Assembly (NCBI GenBank): GCA_013398955.1
Contig: VWPU01014064.1
Coordinates: 230,094-294,093 of the forward strand
Length of the DNA stretch: 64,000 bases
Source of the DNA: Callaeas wilsoni
Taxonomy: Eukaryota > Chordata > Aves > Passeriformes > Callaeidae
Direction of reading: 5' to 3'
A program made the translations under genes and the position numbers. The notes below the pieces were generated by a model. It saw only the letters and a program-made list of their open reading frames with translations, was not told the origin of the DNA and made no database searches. This document shows, piece by piece, positions 25,731 to 37,619 of this stretch (position 1 is its first letter; each line of letters opens with the position of its first letter).

Positions 25731-25865
25731 GGGAGCTGTTAGCCAGGAGATCTGACATCAGTTTCTATGACCTTGAGCAAGCCTGAGCCTCCCTGAAGCC
25801 TGATTTCCTCTTGCCTCATACCCTGTAATATCATTTGCCTGGTACAAAAACACTGTGACATAACA
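25731..25865 (+). mobile_element. Probable MIR (CORE-SINE) remnant
   Basis: The string TATGACCTTGAGCAAGCC, followed by CCTCCCTGAAGCCTGATTTCCTC, keeps the order and spacing of the MIR core (TGTGACCTTGGGCAAG, then CCTCTCTGTGCCTCAGTTTCCTC). The preceding GTTAGCCAGGAGATCTGACA also fits the MIR stretch around GGAGCCAGACTGCCTG. MIRs are ancient tRNA-derived SINEs found at low copy in birds. The copy is heavily diverged and its edges are uncertain. Confidence 0.55.
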
Positions 25866-27254
25866 TGATTTGACAGCCTACCTTGAGATCAGATTGCAAG
25901 GTAAGGTTTTGCAAAAAGTACAGAATTAGTCTGGCTTAGTTTTCTTGTTTATAAACTTAGGACCATAAAACTGAAGTCTCTAGTTAATCTATGATTCCTA
26001 AATAAGCACTAAGTATTTTTATGAACCCTTTTCAAGACAAATGCACATTTATTAAGTATTTTTTGTCTCACACCCCTGCAGTTTTCAATAGCATTGTAAG
26101 ATTTGCAGCATGCTGAAAATAGTTGTTATAAATATGTTCTTATATTTTTTAAGATTGTTTAGCATTTATCAGTCATGGCTGGTTCAGTACATAAGTAATA
26201 ATTTGAATATGATGGTAATACTCTTATTCTCACTTTAATGAGGAAAGTCAGCTATTTGACCCCAATAGAACAGGATTAATTTTTGCTGCAATTGCTGGAT
26301 CTACTATTTACAGATATATGATTTTATTCTCAGTCCTCTAAACAAAATTAACAGTCTGGGTCTTGAAATAGCTTTCAGATTTGACTAAGATGCTGTCATT
26401 CTTTTTGAGAAGGCACAAGTGTGTGCAAGGAGATGTGGTGGAAAGTTCTGGCATGGAAGTGCGTGAGATAGCACTGAGGGATTGCGGGTGTTTATCTTGT
26501 AAAACTTGGTGCCAAAAACAGACAACTGCAAGTTGCATAAAAGCTGTGCTTTCAGTGTAACTATGACTACAGGAATCGGCCTGGGATCCATGGGAATAAT
26601 CAAACATTTCAGATCAATTTAAGATATTAAATGCAGTAGAGTAGTTTTTTAGTGCAAATATATGTCCTGTTTTTTTCATTCAGCCATATCCATGAACTAA
26701 TTTTTTTACAGATTGCATCACTTCATGTTTAAATGCTTTTACAGTTTGTTTGGGATGCAGTGCTGGCAGGCATAAATTAGTGGAGTTTGGCCAAAGGTTC
26801 CAGTCTGTCCATGAGAATAATAGTGTCTCACACTTTGTTCTTTCTGTGGGCTCCAGCAAAGGCAATGGTTCTCTTACCTGCTGCTGCTGAGGGTTTCAGA
26901 AAGGCTTCTCTGCTCTGCAAAGTTTGGTAACACAGGAGCAGGAGGTCTGGGCCTCTTATTTTTACATATTTGCTATGCAAGTCTCAGGGATGCAGTGTTT
27001 GTGCTGGGTTTTGGGATTGCAAAGCAAAAGCTTCTCGGAAACTCTCACATGCTGTATATTATCGCCAGGTCCAGCTGTAACTTTTCACTTGACTTAGGCT
27101 GACAAAGTCTATAAAACAGTCCATTCTGGACTAAAATTCCATTCAGGAGGTACTAATGTATTGCTTGGTATATTGCAGGACCATATTAAAACCACTTGTG
27201 CACTGTACTCTGCCTTAAGATCTCAGAATTTTATATGCATGTGGATGACTTGGC
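25866..27254. other. Intron sequence without recognisable feature
   Basis: AT-rich, with no exon or repeat family recognised. Confidence 0.5.
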
Positions 27255-27345
27255 ATCTCCTGTTAATAACTTTGGGAATCCTGGAGAGGTTATCCCTTTT
27301 GCAGATGTGGAAACAGAAAGATGTAAATTACTTGCATTGGAAAGA
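27255..27345 (-). mobile_element. Possible MIR (CORE-SINE) remnant, antisense
   Basis: TATCCCTTTTGCAGATGTGG followed by AAACAGAAAG and AAATTACTTGC resembles antisense MIR (CCCCATTTTACAGATGAGG, AAACTGAGGC, TTAAGTAACTTGC). The match is short and diverged. Right after it, at 27396-27422, lies a small tandem duplication (TTGAAGACTAGTC, TTGAAAACTAGTC). Confidence 0.5.
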
Positions 27346-30050
27346 AATTAGAGAAATTTAATAATATGCCACACGTCTAAGCCAGTCTCTCAGCTTGAAG
27401 ACTAGTCTTGAAAACTAGTCTTTTCCATCACAATGAAAATATTAGATTAATTAAATAAAATGCTTTACTGCCAGTTTACAGGGGAGTTTGGGCTTGTGGA
27501 AGGTCTATTAATACTGTAAATATCAGCAGTCAAATATATGAAAGTATATTTTGGTGACAAAAATTAAAAAAAAATCAAAAAGGTTATTATATCCAGAATC
27601 AAAGACTGAAATTTAGGAAGTATTTTCAATAGTAGGATCATCATTAGCTTTAAGACAGATGAAGTAGACTTTTATACTTTGTGTTGGGTTTTTTAAGAAT
27701 AAATAGGTGAATACACATAATTTGATAAAATATTCATCTATCTAAGACGTTACCGAAGATAAAACATCTCTAAGACTAAAGATATGACTTCTGACCCAAA
27801 TTTCTTAACTTGTAGAAAGCTAATCTGTGAAAATAATGGAAGTTTTAAAGCTTTTCTAAAGTGTTTGAGGCAATTTGAACTACATCTTAAAAAAGTTATA
27901 CTCAGAAATGAAGAAGAGAGTTGAATTTACACCTAGGACCTTAATTTTAGATACTTGGTTGGAAAACATTGCCCCTGTGTTTCTGCACAATTCACAAAAT
28001 TCACTTTTTATTAACACTTATCTGCTATAAACCATTTACCATGTAAAATACCACCTATCACATGGCTGTGTTAGGATAAGATCAGAAATTTTTACCAATA
28101 CTCTAAAAAATTCTGAAAAAAAATATATCCTACATTCCAAATTAAAATTAAAAGGCTTGGAAAAGTGTTAATGGGGCTAAGATAAGGAAAACCAATGAGA
28201 TAAAGTGGAATATCTCTGTTAAGTTGTCACCCTTTTAAATGTAGTGCTTTAAAATAATGTCAAGGTTTACTTATAAAAATAATAAATACTCCTAATTAAA
28301 ATCAGTATTTGGCTGGGGAGACTTGTCAAAATTAAAGCATGCGTTGAAAACATTGCCTTTGTCATTTCAGCATTTTCTGGCCAAAATTTATTTTTTCTGA
28401 AAGTGCTCTGACATTTTAATAGCCTGGTAAGTGCCAGAACCTTACACATTTTTTACTCTGATAGCTGTTAAACTTTTGACTTACATAATATTTATAACTC
28501 TGTGTTTACCTCCAAGCTATAAGGGATACTGCTTTACTTATGTATTTTTTAAATTTTAGATTCATCAGTAAGGGTATTATTCTCTTCCCCCCTGTTTTTT
28601 TAAGCTAAGATCTTAAGAGACAAATTCATTAGGCTGATGCTCGCTGACTACAGGTGACACTGGTCTGTTTTTCTATTTTCTTATGTTCAGTGGTCCATGA
28701 TTTAGGTAATTGCCAGTTATTTGTCTCTTTTGAACATTTTGATAGCGCAGTGTGTTTTGCTTGTGGTGTTTTTTTACCATCTCTCGTCTGCTCTCTGACT
28801 AAAGAAACTACTGCGGCTTGCCAGTGTTTGAGGTTGGACACTTTGCTGTTCCTTAAGACTATTTTGTCACCCGTCACAGCACTTAAGTCATGTTCAGAAA
28901 TGCAAGCTAAATATCACCCAGGGAAAAAAAGAGACAAAGTCTAGGTCTCTAAGCATTCATGATAGCAAATAAGTTTTAAAAATCAGCAAATGATGCAGTG
29001 ACAGAATGCCAGAGTCCCCCTTTCTGCCTTCCTGCAGCTTCGGCTAACAAAATTACCCCAGAGAACATTACAGCTGTAAACTGGCAGTGATATCTACTGT
29101 GGCTTTTACCAGAAATCTCCGAAAAAGATCTATTCTCAAAGCTGTAGGCATTTTTAGTAGATCTTAGGAAAATTAAGAATAATGTAAGAATGCAAAGTAA
29201 GTTTTCAGTTTACTTTTTAATCCAGTAAATATATGTTGATTGCTGCACACTTAGATGCTATTGTACTTCCCCCTTGAAGTTTCCAGCTTATTTTCATTTC
29301 TTAAAGAATCGTAAACATCAGGAGGAAACCTCCAATTTAGGCTTGCCCAGCTCTGTTGTAGTATATTATATGGTAATTAGAGGTACTCCTGTTTGATGAC
29401 CTTTCATCTAGGGTTGTTGTTTAGCAGTGCACAGTGCTGCAATCAGGCCTTTCATGTGTTTTGTGTATTGATTTTTCAGATAGCAGGAACTGGAATAGTA
29501 ACCTGGGGAGGTCTGGCATCACTGTGACCTGATTTGCTTTTATTCCTTGTGACTCTAGTCAGCTTCTGGGGGTGGTGGGCTGATGGAAATGGCATGTCTT
29601 TCCCCACTTTGCTTTTGTGAAAGCTCCAAAAAAGGTGTTTCCCTAGTGTCTCTTTCTCTAGCTTTCCATTCCAGCTTATTTCCATTCCAGTTCTCTTTTT
29701 GTCCTCCCACCCTTCCAGTTGCAGATGGACCTGGAGGGAACTTTTCCTGACACCCTCATGCCAGGAGCAGCAGCAGCGTTCAGCTCAGCCTGCGTGGCTG
29801 GGCAGCCTTGCATGGACATTGCTGATGACTGCAGCACTGAAAGTTGAGGGAGTTGTACCTTGGTTGAAAAACTGCACATCAGATACAGTTTTGGTCAAGA
29901 ATCACCTCAAACTGGTGCTCTGCTTTCAGAGTATATTATCTCCTTCCTTTGGACAAAGAAATGTCCTGGCATTATTTTATTCAAACCTCTATGTAAACTC
30001 CTTGCCTTTCTAAAGCTCCAGGGTATGAATCCCCAGTTCACACTGGGGTA
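27346..30050. other. Intron sequence without recognisable feature
   Basis: Apart from the small 13-bp duplication at 27396-27422, I see no repeat family, exon or RNA gene. Confidence 0.5.
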
Positions 30051-30442
30051 CCATAAAATCACGGAATTATTTCTATTGGAAAAGACCTTTATCAAGACCA
30101 ACCATAAGACTAATGCTGCCAGTGCCACCACTAACCCATGTCCCTAAGTGCCAGGGCACGACCCCCATGCAGGGGTCACACAGGCAAGACCTGGCACTTT
30201 CGCCTTGTTGAACCTCATGGAGTTGACCTTGGCCCATCAATCCAGACTGTCCAGACCTCTCTGCAGAGCCTTCCTGCCCTCAAGCAGATCAGCACTCCTG
30301 CCCAGCCTGGTGTCATCTGTGAACTTACTGAAAGTGCACTGTTCTGCCAAGACTGGCTGGACCAGATGTTTCTAGAGGTTCCTTCCAACCTGGTATTCTA
30401 TGATTCTGTGATCCCCCCATCCAGATCACTGATAAAGATGTT
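30051..30442 (-). mobile_element. CR1 LINE fragment, internally deleted and interrupted
   Basis: The antisense CR1 tail begins near 30051 (ATTGGAAAAGACCTTTATCA, CCACTAACCCATGTCCCTAA). It then jumps, with several hundred bases missing, to the antisense RT region (GCCTTGTTGAACCTCATGGA, then GGTGTCATCTGTGAACTTACTG, the antisense of the FADDT catalytic box). The minus-strand peptide INIFISDLDGGI just upstream of that box agrees with the CR1 RT. A second CR1 interrupts it at 30341-30410. The frame is broken and nothing is encoded. Confidence 0.9.
30341..30410 (+). mobile_element. Short CR1 3' tail nested in an antisense CR1
   Basis: GGCTGGACCAGATGTTTCTA, then GAGGTTCCTTCCAACC and TATTCTATGATTCTGTG, is a sense-strand CR1 3' end of about 70 bp. 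Host CR1 sequence continues almost seamlessly across it (AGTGCACT before, ATCCCCCCATCCAGATCA after), so the insertion point lies in the host RT region between the catalytic box and SDLDGG. No target duplication is evident, as is usual for CR1. Confidence 0.85.
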
Positions 30443-30492
30443 AATGATCTGGATGAGTGGATTGAGTGCACCACGGTGGTTTCCAAATAAAA
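30443..30492 (+). mobile_element. Inverted CR1 reverse transcriptase segment (fold-back partner)
   Basis: Directly after the antisense CR1 comes a sense-strand piece that translates to NDLDEWIECT, the same RT segment encoded on the other strand just before it. The perfect arms CATCCAGATCA (30418-30428) and TGATCTGGATG (30445-30455) mark the fold-back, with a spacer of 16 nt. Similarity to sense CR1 fades by about 30490. A twin-priming (5' inversion) event is the simplest origin. Confidence 0.7.
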
Positions 30493-33400
30493 TAAGTGTG
30501 ATGATGGTTGCTGTGAGACTAATTCTGTGTGAAGAACCCATTATCTGGATGAAATGCTCATCATGCCTAGGGAACGAGAGGACGAGCAGTAGTGCCACAA
30601 GGGGTTGAACTGGTGACTGAAGTCAGTACTCCAAGTTTCTGAAACGTCACCAGACCTCTTTCTAATCTTGGATATATTTTCTCAATCTAAAAATCTCTTT
30701 CTAAATGGAGTTCTCTCATGGGAATGAGGTTACTTACTGACCATTTCAGAATACAGTATATTGTCAATGTTTGTTCATCACATGTAATGGTGGATATGCA
30801 ATATTTATAGTCTTTCCGTAAGGATTGCTGTTGGGAATAGCAGAGTCACAACTGATTACCTCAGTTGCTGCTTACAAAAGCCAGCTGAATTATCATACCT
30901 TGGTTGGAATAATCTAGCCCCATGTTAGAAGTATATTACGCAGTAAACACAATGCAGCTTATGCCTGTTTGCAGAGACTTCACTCATTTCAAAAGTCTCA
31001 GGAGAAAAAATAATTTATTTCTGTGGCTGAATCGCTGAACAAAAGAGAAGCCGTTTGTTATCTGAAGTAACAGGACAGCATATGTTTCACTGCAGTGCGG
31101 CTGGCAGCCTAGAGCCTTGAAAAATATGTTCTTGTCTTCAGGGGAGCATAGGCATCAACTTTGTGCATCTCAAGAGGTGTTAAAACAACATTTGATAAGT
31201 CAAGTTGCAATCAAATGAGCCTTGCTAGGGAAGAGCGAGCAACGCAGTGAAGGTTTTGGCAACTGCCATTTTACCTTTGCCTTTTACAATCAGAGAAAAT
31301 CTACTGTGATTTCTTAGAAATTTCCTTGAGCTTCACAAGAAAGAAAGATGTCCTGAGCTATTCTCTCTGTCACCCAACTATCTTGAAATTTTAACCTCAG
31401 AAGTGAAAACAAAAAATTAAAGTACAGTTTGTATTTTATCTTCTATTCCCTTACCTATTAAAAATTACTGAGTCTGTCACCTAACACTTACTGAGTTAGT
31501 CACCTGTGGAAACTGTCATTATTCTGGAAGAATAAATTGTGAATTTTCATTTTTATCATTTTTGAAAACACTTTGACTGCCAAATAATTATCTCAAAATG
31601 TCAATTCTGCAGATTTATGTAGTCCTAAATTTGTTATGTTTGTGTTCAGATATGCCATTCCATCTGTCTTCATGGTTATAAGATAGGCGGCCATTTGGGC
31701 ACTTTAAGATTGTATTTTCTGGTAGAAGACATCAATGATGCCCACATTTTTAGCACCCTCAAACTAGTAAACAAGGAAAATATGGTAATCATTAAAGGCT
31801 TTTTGCACCCAACAGCTTGCAAAGCCTTTGAAAAATAGTCCTTGTACAAGATAAACATGAAAAGTGTGTGAAAAGGTTTTCAAAGTCTGTATGTTTCTAG
31901 AAGGTCAAACAATTTCATCACCAGTCCTAGTAAAGATGAGGGACTTCATTTGCTGCTGCTGAAAACAACACCAACAAAAGAGGTAACAGTCAAGTCTGTG
32001 GAGGAGTTATGTGCTTTGGTTGGATCTGTAATTCCATTATGCTGACTAAAAGGTATGTGACAAAGGAGTTTCATGGAGGAGGCTGAAGCACTGATTCTTC
32101 TCTGAAAGAACAGGGAAGGAGAAACCATGTTTGCCCAGATTTGTTTGGCTGAAGTTGGAAGCACAGGGTGGTTCCACAACATCTATCTGTGGATGATTCA
32201 CTGAAAGAGCCTCAGCTGGGACCGTGATACACAAATTAACGAAGAAATACGTGGCCATACCAAAGGCTCAGACTGTTCTGATCTTCTGGAGTAATTCACA
32301 GCTTCATCGCTTCACCTTCTGCACCTAGTACAACTGCAAACCAACCAATCCTTACCACGGTGCCATGCAGTACCCTTGCACATCCACTTAGGAGCAATTG
32401 CAGCAGAACGGTAGATAACTCAGACACCTATCTTTACATTTTGCTTGTTCTCAGTCAAAACTGATGCACTTAGTTTCCTACCCTATCCTTTGCATTAATT
32501 TAGAATTAATGGTTCTATTTGCTGAACAGGCTGTAGGCAAATGGAGAGATATGCCTTGGGTGTAATGTCTTTCATTTCTGTTCATTTTTTACGTCAGAAT
32601 TCCTCTTTCCTCACAGAAGTCATGTTTATAATGGAAATTAGAAAGGATCTAAGGAAATCCTTTCATCTTCTCTCTGCTTGCCATGTTGAGGAATTATCAC
32701 CAAAACTAGAAACACTGACCTTCTCCTTATTCAGAAATAACAGAGAAAATGAATTCAACCAGTAAAAATTATTTCAATACATGGAGGATAAAACTATGTA
32801 GTTGTTCTGTACCTATTACGTCCTAGGGAAATTGTCACATTAGGATGGTCATTAATTGCCTTGCTGAATGATCTGTTTTGTTGGCGAACCTCATGCTGTT
32901 TCATGTTTATTGCAAGTTAACAGAGAGGTTCATTCGCATGACATTGAATTATTTTGCCATCTCTGTATTAATACCTGATCACATTCTCAGGAGCAGTGGT
33001 TTGACTGGTTCATGGGTGACAGTGATTAGTAAGTAAAAACAGCATAAACAAATCTTTTGAATATTTTTGCTTCTTTTTTTTTTTTTATTTCTCCATGGCT
33101 GTGAGGAACATGGAAGAGCATCACAAGGCAGTGTGTTGCTCCCAGTGCTGCTACAGGATCTAACCTAAGTTTAATAAGATGTAAATTAGCTGAGTTTACT
33201 CTTGAGGATGTAAGCAAAGGGGCATTTATCAAAATATTTGTACAAAACTTCTACTGTGTTTGCTGGTGCCACTTCATTTGTCATCAACATTCTTGAAGCA
33301 TCAACCTTTAGTCTGGCATTAGAACTGGAGTGTTGAAAATAGTTTCTTAATTGTTCTATGCACTATGAGTTTCTTTATTACCAGATTATGTTCTTATGAC

Positions 33401-36400
33401 ACAGATTATAGTTGGTATATGATAAACAATATAAATATGATAAGAAGTGTCACTACAGCTCATCCTTGATTAAGATTTTATTTTACTCTCCTCTTAACTA
33501 GGATTGACTGGATCACAGGCCATTTCATTTAAGAGGCTGTATGTGAGAGCTTTGTTGATTTTTAATTTTCCTCCATTGATTTTCAGCATCCAGAGAGCAC
33601 TTGTTCTCTAATGGCTCTCTGTGTTGGTGTTTGCTTGCAAATTGAAGTAAAAGATAAATGGCTTTCAGGGTAATACCTCTCCAAGGGCTTCCACTTGAGG
33701 GCTGGTGGCTGTTAGCAGAGCTGCATTATGTTTAGGAAAGTTCTGTGCTCAAACAAAAGCATTCTTGAGCCTCTTCAGTGTGGTAAAATTGTTTTAGGTC
33801 TAGTGTGACAACAGTCTCTAGCTGATTTATAAATCTTTGCAAGGAGTAGCCCATTTGTCCACGTTTTTCTATGAAGGTAAAATTCTCTGCACTTTTTTTT
33901 CATAGGCATTTAAATGTGTTCCTTGCTCACGTTTTTTCCCCAGCAAACAATTGATTTTTCAGTTAAAAAAAGGAATAAGAGTTGCTGGTATTCAGTTAGT
34001 TTTAAACAAGTATTTGCGCTAAAATGCAGTGCTAAGTTGAAAGTTTTGGTCTGCCTATTGGAAAACAATATTTTTGAAATGGCTATAAATTAAATTTTCA
34101 AAATCTTTACTTGCTTAGGAATGTTAACCTCATCAATAGCATAAGTTCCTTTATATTTGTATATTTCAAGCCTTCTTGTACACTGTTGCTGTGCTATATC
34201 ATTGCATTGAGTAATAATGTTCTGTCTTAGAACCACTGCTAATGAAAGGGTCCCACTTAACACCCCTTGGCCATTGCCTCCTCAGACCAGGCTTTACTAT
34301 TTAGAAAAGACAAATCCTTATTCTAGGCTTGAGTTAGACTTGGAAAAAGAAGTGTGAGGCTCTAGGAGCTCCAGGGAGATGATCCAATGGCAGCATTTCT
34401 TCCCATCATCTTCACTGTAAATGATTGCTATTCATTGCGTCAGAAAGTGCTATTTTGGTGTCAGGCAGCTTAGCTTGTACACAGAGACTGCAGTATGTGT
34501 TGTCATGCAAATTTAAAAATTGGGCTAATAAAATTTCTTACGAGAGTTCAGTTGTTAAACATATACTGCTTATGTAGGATCCATGAGTGTCTTTTTAATT
34601 AGGGTTTCAGCTCTTCAAGTGTCCCGTAAAATCAGTAGGGACTTGGTTTAAGAGACCAGTGATACATTTTTGTTACTCTGTGTTTTCATGCTACTTGTCA
34701 AGCTTAATTCAAGAAACTTCAGCAAGTATCTAAAGTAAGATTCATATTCAAATGTCTTGATCAGGACTGAAGCAGCTTAACAAACTACCATTAGCATATA
34801 GGTCTGAGAGTTTAAAGACTCAGTCTGAAACAAAGAGAAGCTGCAAATCCTGGGCTCCTCTCGCTGCTCTGCTGCTATGTCATTTTGTATCTCCAAGATG
34901 AGCATTAGAACAGCCTGAACAGTTCTCTCACCCTGCAGAGCATTGGTCACAGTTTCATCAAATCTGAAGAATTAAACCCTAAATTTCAGATTGGCTTGTG
35001 TTCTGCGGCAGCTGGAGTTTAAACTGGTCATGTTTGGCACTAAGCAAGTGGATGATGCTATTGACTTCAGTTCAGTGCTTAAGGTTAAGCATTTGCACAA
35101 TTTCATTTGGGAACTGGGGAATAAGATGGAATGTACAAAAATTAGTCTTTAGCAGAGGAGTGGGACAGGAGCCTCTCCGTATCTTAATTTATAAATGAGA
35201 AGAGTTGCTTTTTTTTCCCAAGCAAATCAAGTCTCTGTTTTATAGCAAAATGCAATTTTTCTGAAGCCTTCTCTTAGCTCTTTTTATAAAGTTATAAATC
35301 GCTGATGACTGTGTGTGTCACAGGGCACACAGAAATCTTTTGCTGGAGGCTTTGTTTCAAGCTTGTGGGGCTTTTCCTTCTCAGTAGTCAGGCACATTAC
35401 ATCAGATGTGCTTTTGTTTGGTTTCTTCAGTGCAGCTTTCAGGGTGACCTCTGCTGAGATAAAAGGACTAAAACCACTGTGGTTTTTCCTGGAGCAACAT
35501 CTTCAGCAGAAATGGGCAGCTCATTGCCCTGACAGCAACTGAACACTTCCAGAAAGAAACCAAACCAGACCAAGAGCAGACCTGGCTGAGCCACTGCCTT
35601 TCTGTTCCCTCCTTTATTGCTTGTGAATCAGAGCAATGTTAAGTCTTGAAATACAGTAGTATATGTAATAACCATAGTAATGATCTAGAAAAAGCACCTT
35701 TTTTTTTTCTTGAGGAATTAGAAGAGTATAATGTTACTGCTTTCCTGGTCAGCTGTTCGTTGGAGGCTCCTCTGGAAGAGCTTGAAATTTGGGCTATATC
35801 CTCACTGCATGGTTCAGTGCTGTTTAAACTCAGGCAAATGTAGTGTGAAGGGGTTTGAAATTCTGCCAATACTAAGAGATGGATTTAAGCTACTGTTATG
35901 GAAAGCACCACCGAAACAGGGAAGATGTCCAGGTTTAGACCATGCAGAGGTGACGCAGCAGCTGGTCTGTATTGGGGAGATACGTATGTGCTGGGGATCT
36001 GTCCCAGAGCCTCGTTTCCCGGTGAGTGAGTTTATATATGATTTTAGGCCAGCACAGAGCTCCAGAGAAGGCTCTTCTCCTTCTCCCTCCCTCCTAAAAA
36101 GGGATTGCAACAGGTTGGCCTTGAAGGAGCTCTTCTTACAAAGATATAACCCCTGAATGATTGAAGGGGAAAGACAACCAAGGGATTTAGGTGAAATGAC
36201 TCCTGATGTTTTTTCTGTTTGGCTTTCAAATAGAGTCTGATGCAGCAGCCTTCCTGCAGGAGAGAGGCTTGTCACCCAGGACGCTGTGGAGGAGGCTGGC
36301 TGCTCTGCTCATGCCCTAGGAGCTCTATAGGGATGCAGCAGTTTTTGGTGAAAGTGTAGGGTTGTGTGTGTTTCTGCTTGTGTAGCTGTGAATGGCGAAT

Positions 36401-37609
36401 TTGAAAGTCAGGGAGTAGAGAAATGAAACCTCCATCTCTTGTGGAAATGGCAAATAATAGTCTCTGTTGTGAAGGTGACTCCGTTTACTCTCATTGCAAT
36501 AGAAAGTAGGAGATTTTGTAAGTGATATTAGATCATATCACAATCCATAAATCAAACCATGTTCTTTGAAATGGAGTATGGGATGTGAGGTGTGTGCATG
36601 TGTGTGTTTATCAGCAATGGATGCCCTAGAGCATTTCATGGGAAACAGCTAAGAGTGATATCAGAGAATAGTCCTGGAATAAGACTCAAATGAATAAAAT
36701 TGTGAATATTTTTCATGATACTTGTTTTTAATCAGATGCCTAGCAAGGGAGTTGAAGGAGGGCACTGGAGTGGTTTGAAGCTGAAAATCAAGCATTTTTA
36801 TGGAAATAGACTCATTAAAACTGCCTGTTATAGAAGGGCAACTGTTTTTCTGTGAACATGATATTTGTTCAATAATTGAAATATGTTTCTAAAAAAGAAG
36901 TATACTTTTCAGTTTTCTCTTTTTTCTTTTTTTTTCCTTGATTATGCAATTCATGAATGCCATTTATAAGTAGACTAGATACCTCGCCCCAGAATACCTT
37001 GAATATATCTACCTGCCTTTTACTGATCTGGTAATATAACCAGTCTGCAAAAGAAACATTTATTTCGTTACCTATAGGTAAATTGCTAATTTGCATCAGT
37101 AAGTAGAGATGTGGTTCTACATCACAGCATGCATTGTCTGATGTTGATGAAGCCAACTCAAGTAGATTGAAGTTACTTGCATTATTTAAAATACTTTAAA
37201 TGATCTAGTACTTTTTTTTACAATATCTTTTAAAAATATTTTTTAAAGCAGTTCTTTCACTTTGAACCTTGTCTTAGACCTGAAACAGTAGACCTTGTTA
37301 TTGCGTTTGAATACAGGTTTGGAAAGCTACTTGATTACTTATCATAGTTATACTGTCATCTTTTTAACCTTCCTATTAATTCTAAAATCCTACAGAGTGC
37401 TATTTAGTTTTTATTTTCACCACACAGAGTGACAGCCTTGGCTTAAAGAAGTCTATTCAGTTTATTCCAGCTTCAATATTTGATGTCAGAGGGCGCAACG
37501 TGGGGCAGCTGCTCCCTGTGGGATGGGGAGCTCAGAGCCAAGGGGAATCCTGTGGCCACTGAGGCAGAGATTGCCAGGCACATGATGGTGATGAGGCTGC
37601 AGCCAGGGC

Positions 37610-37619
37610 GGGGGGGGGG
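37610..37619 (+). repeat. G homopolymer
   Basis: Ten consecutive G within a GC-richer patch (37480-37850) of unknown origin. Runs of this kind are prone to length errors in sequencing. Confidence 0.9.

Noticed and set aside
30138..30608. 156-codon plus-strand frame
   Set aside because: It is the antisense of CR1 reverse transcriptase plus the nested CR1 tail, so a shadow of the transposon cluster.
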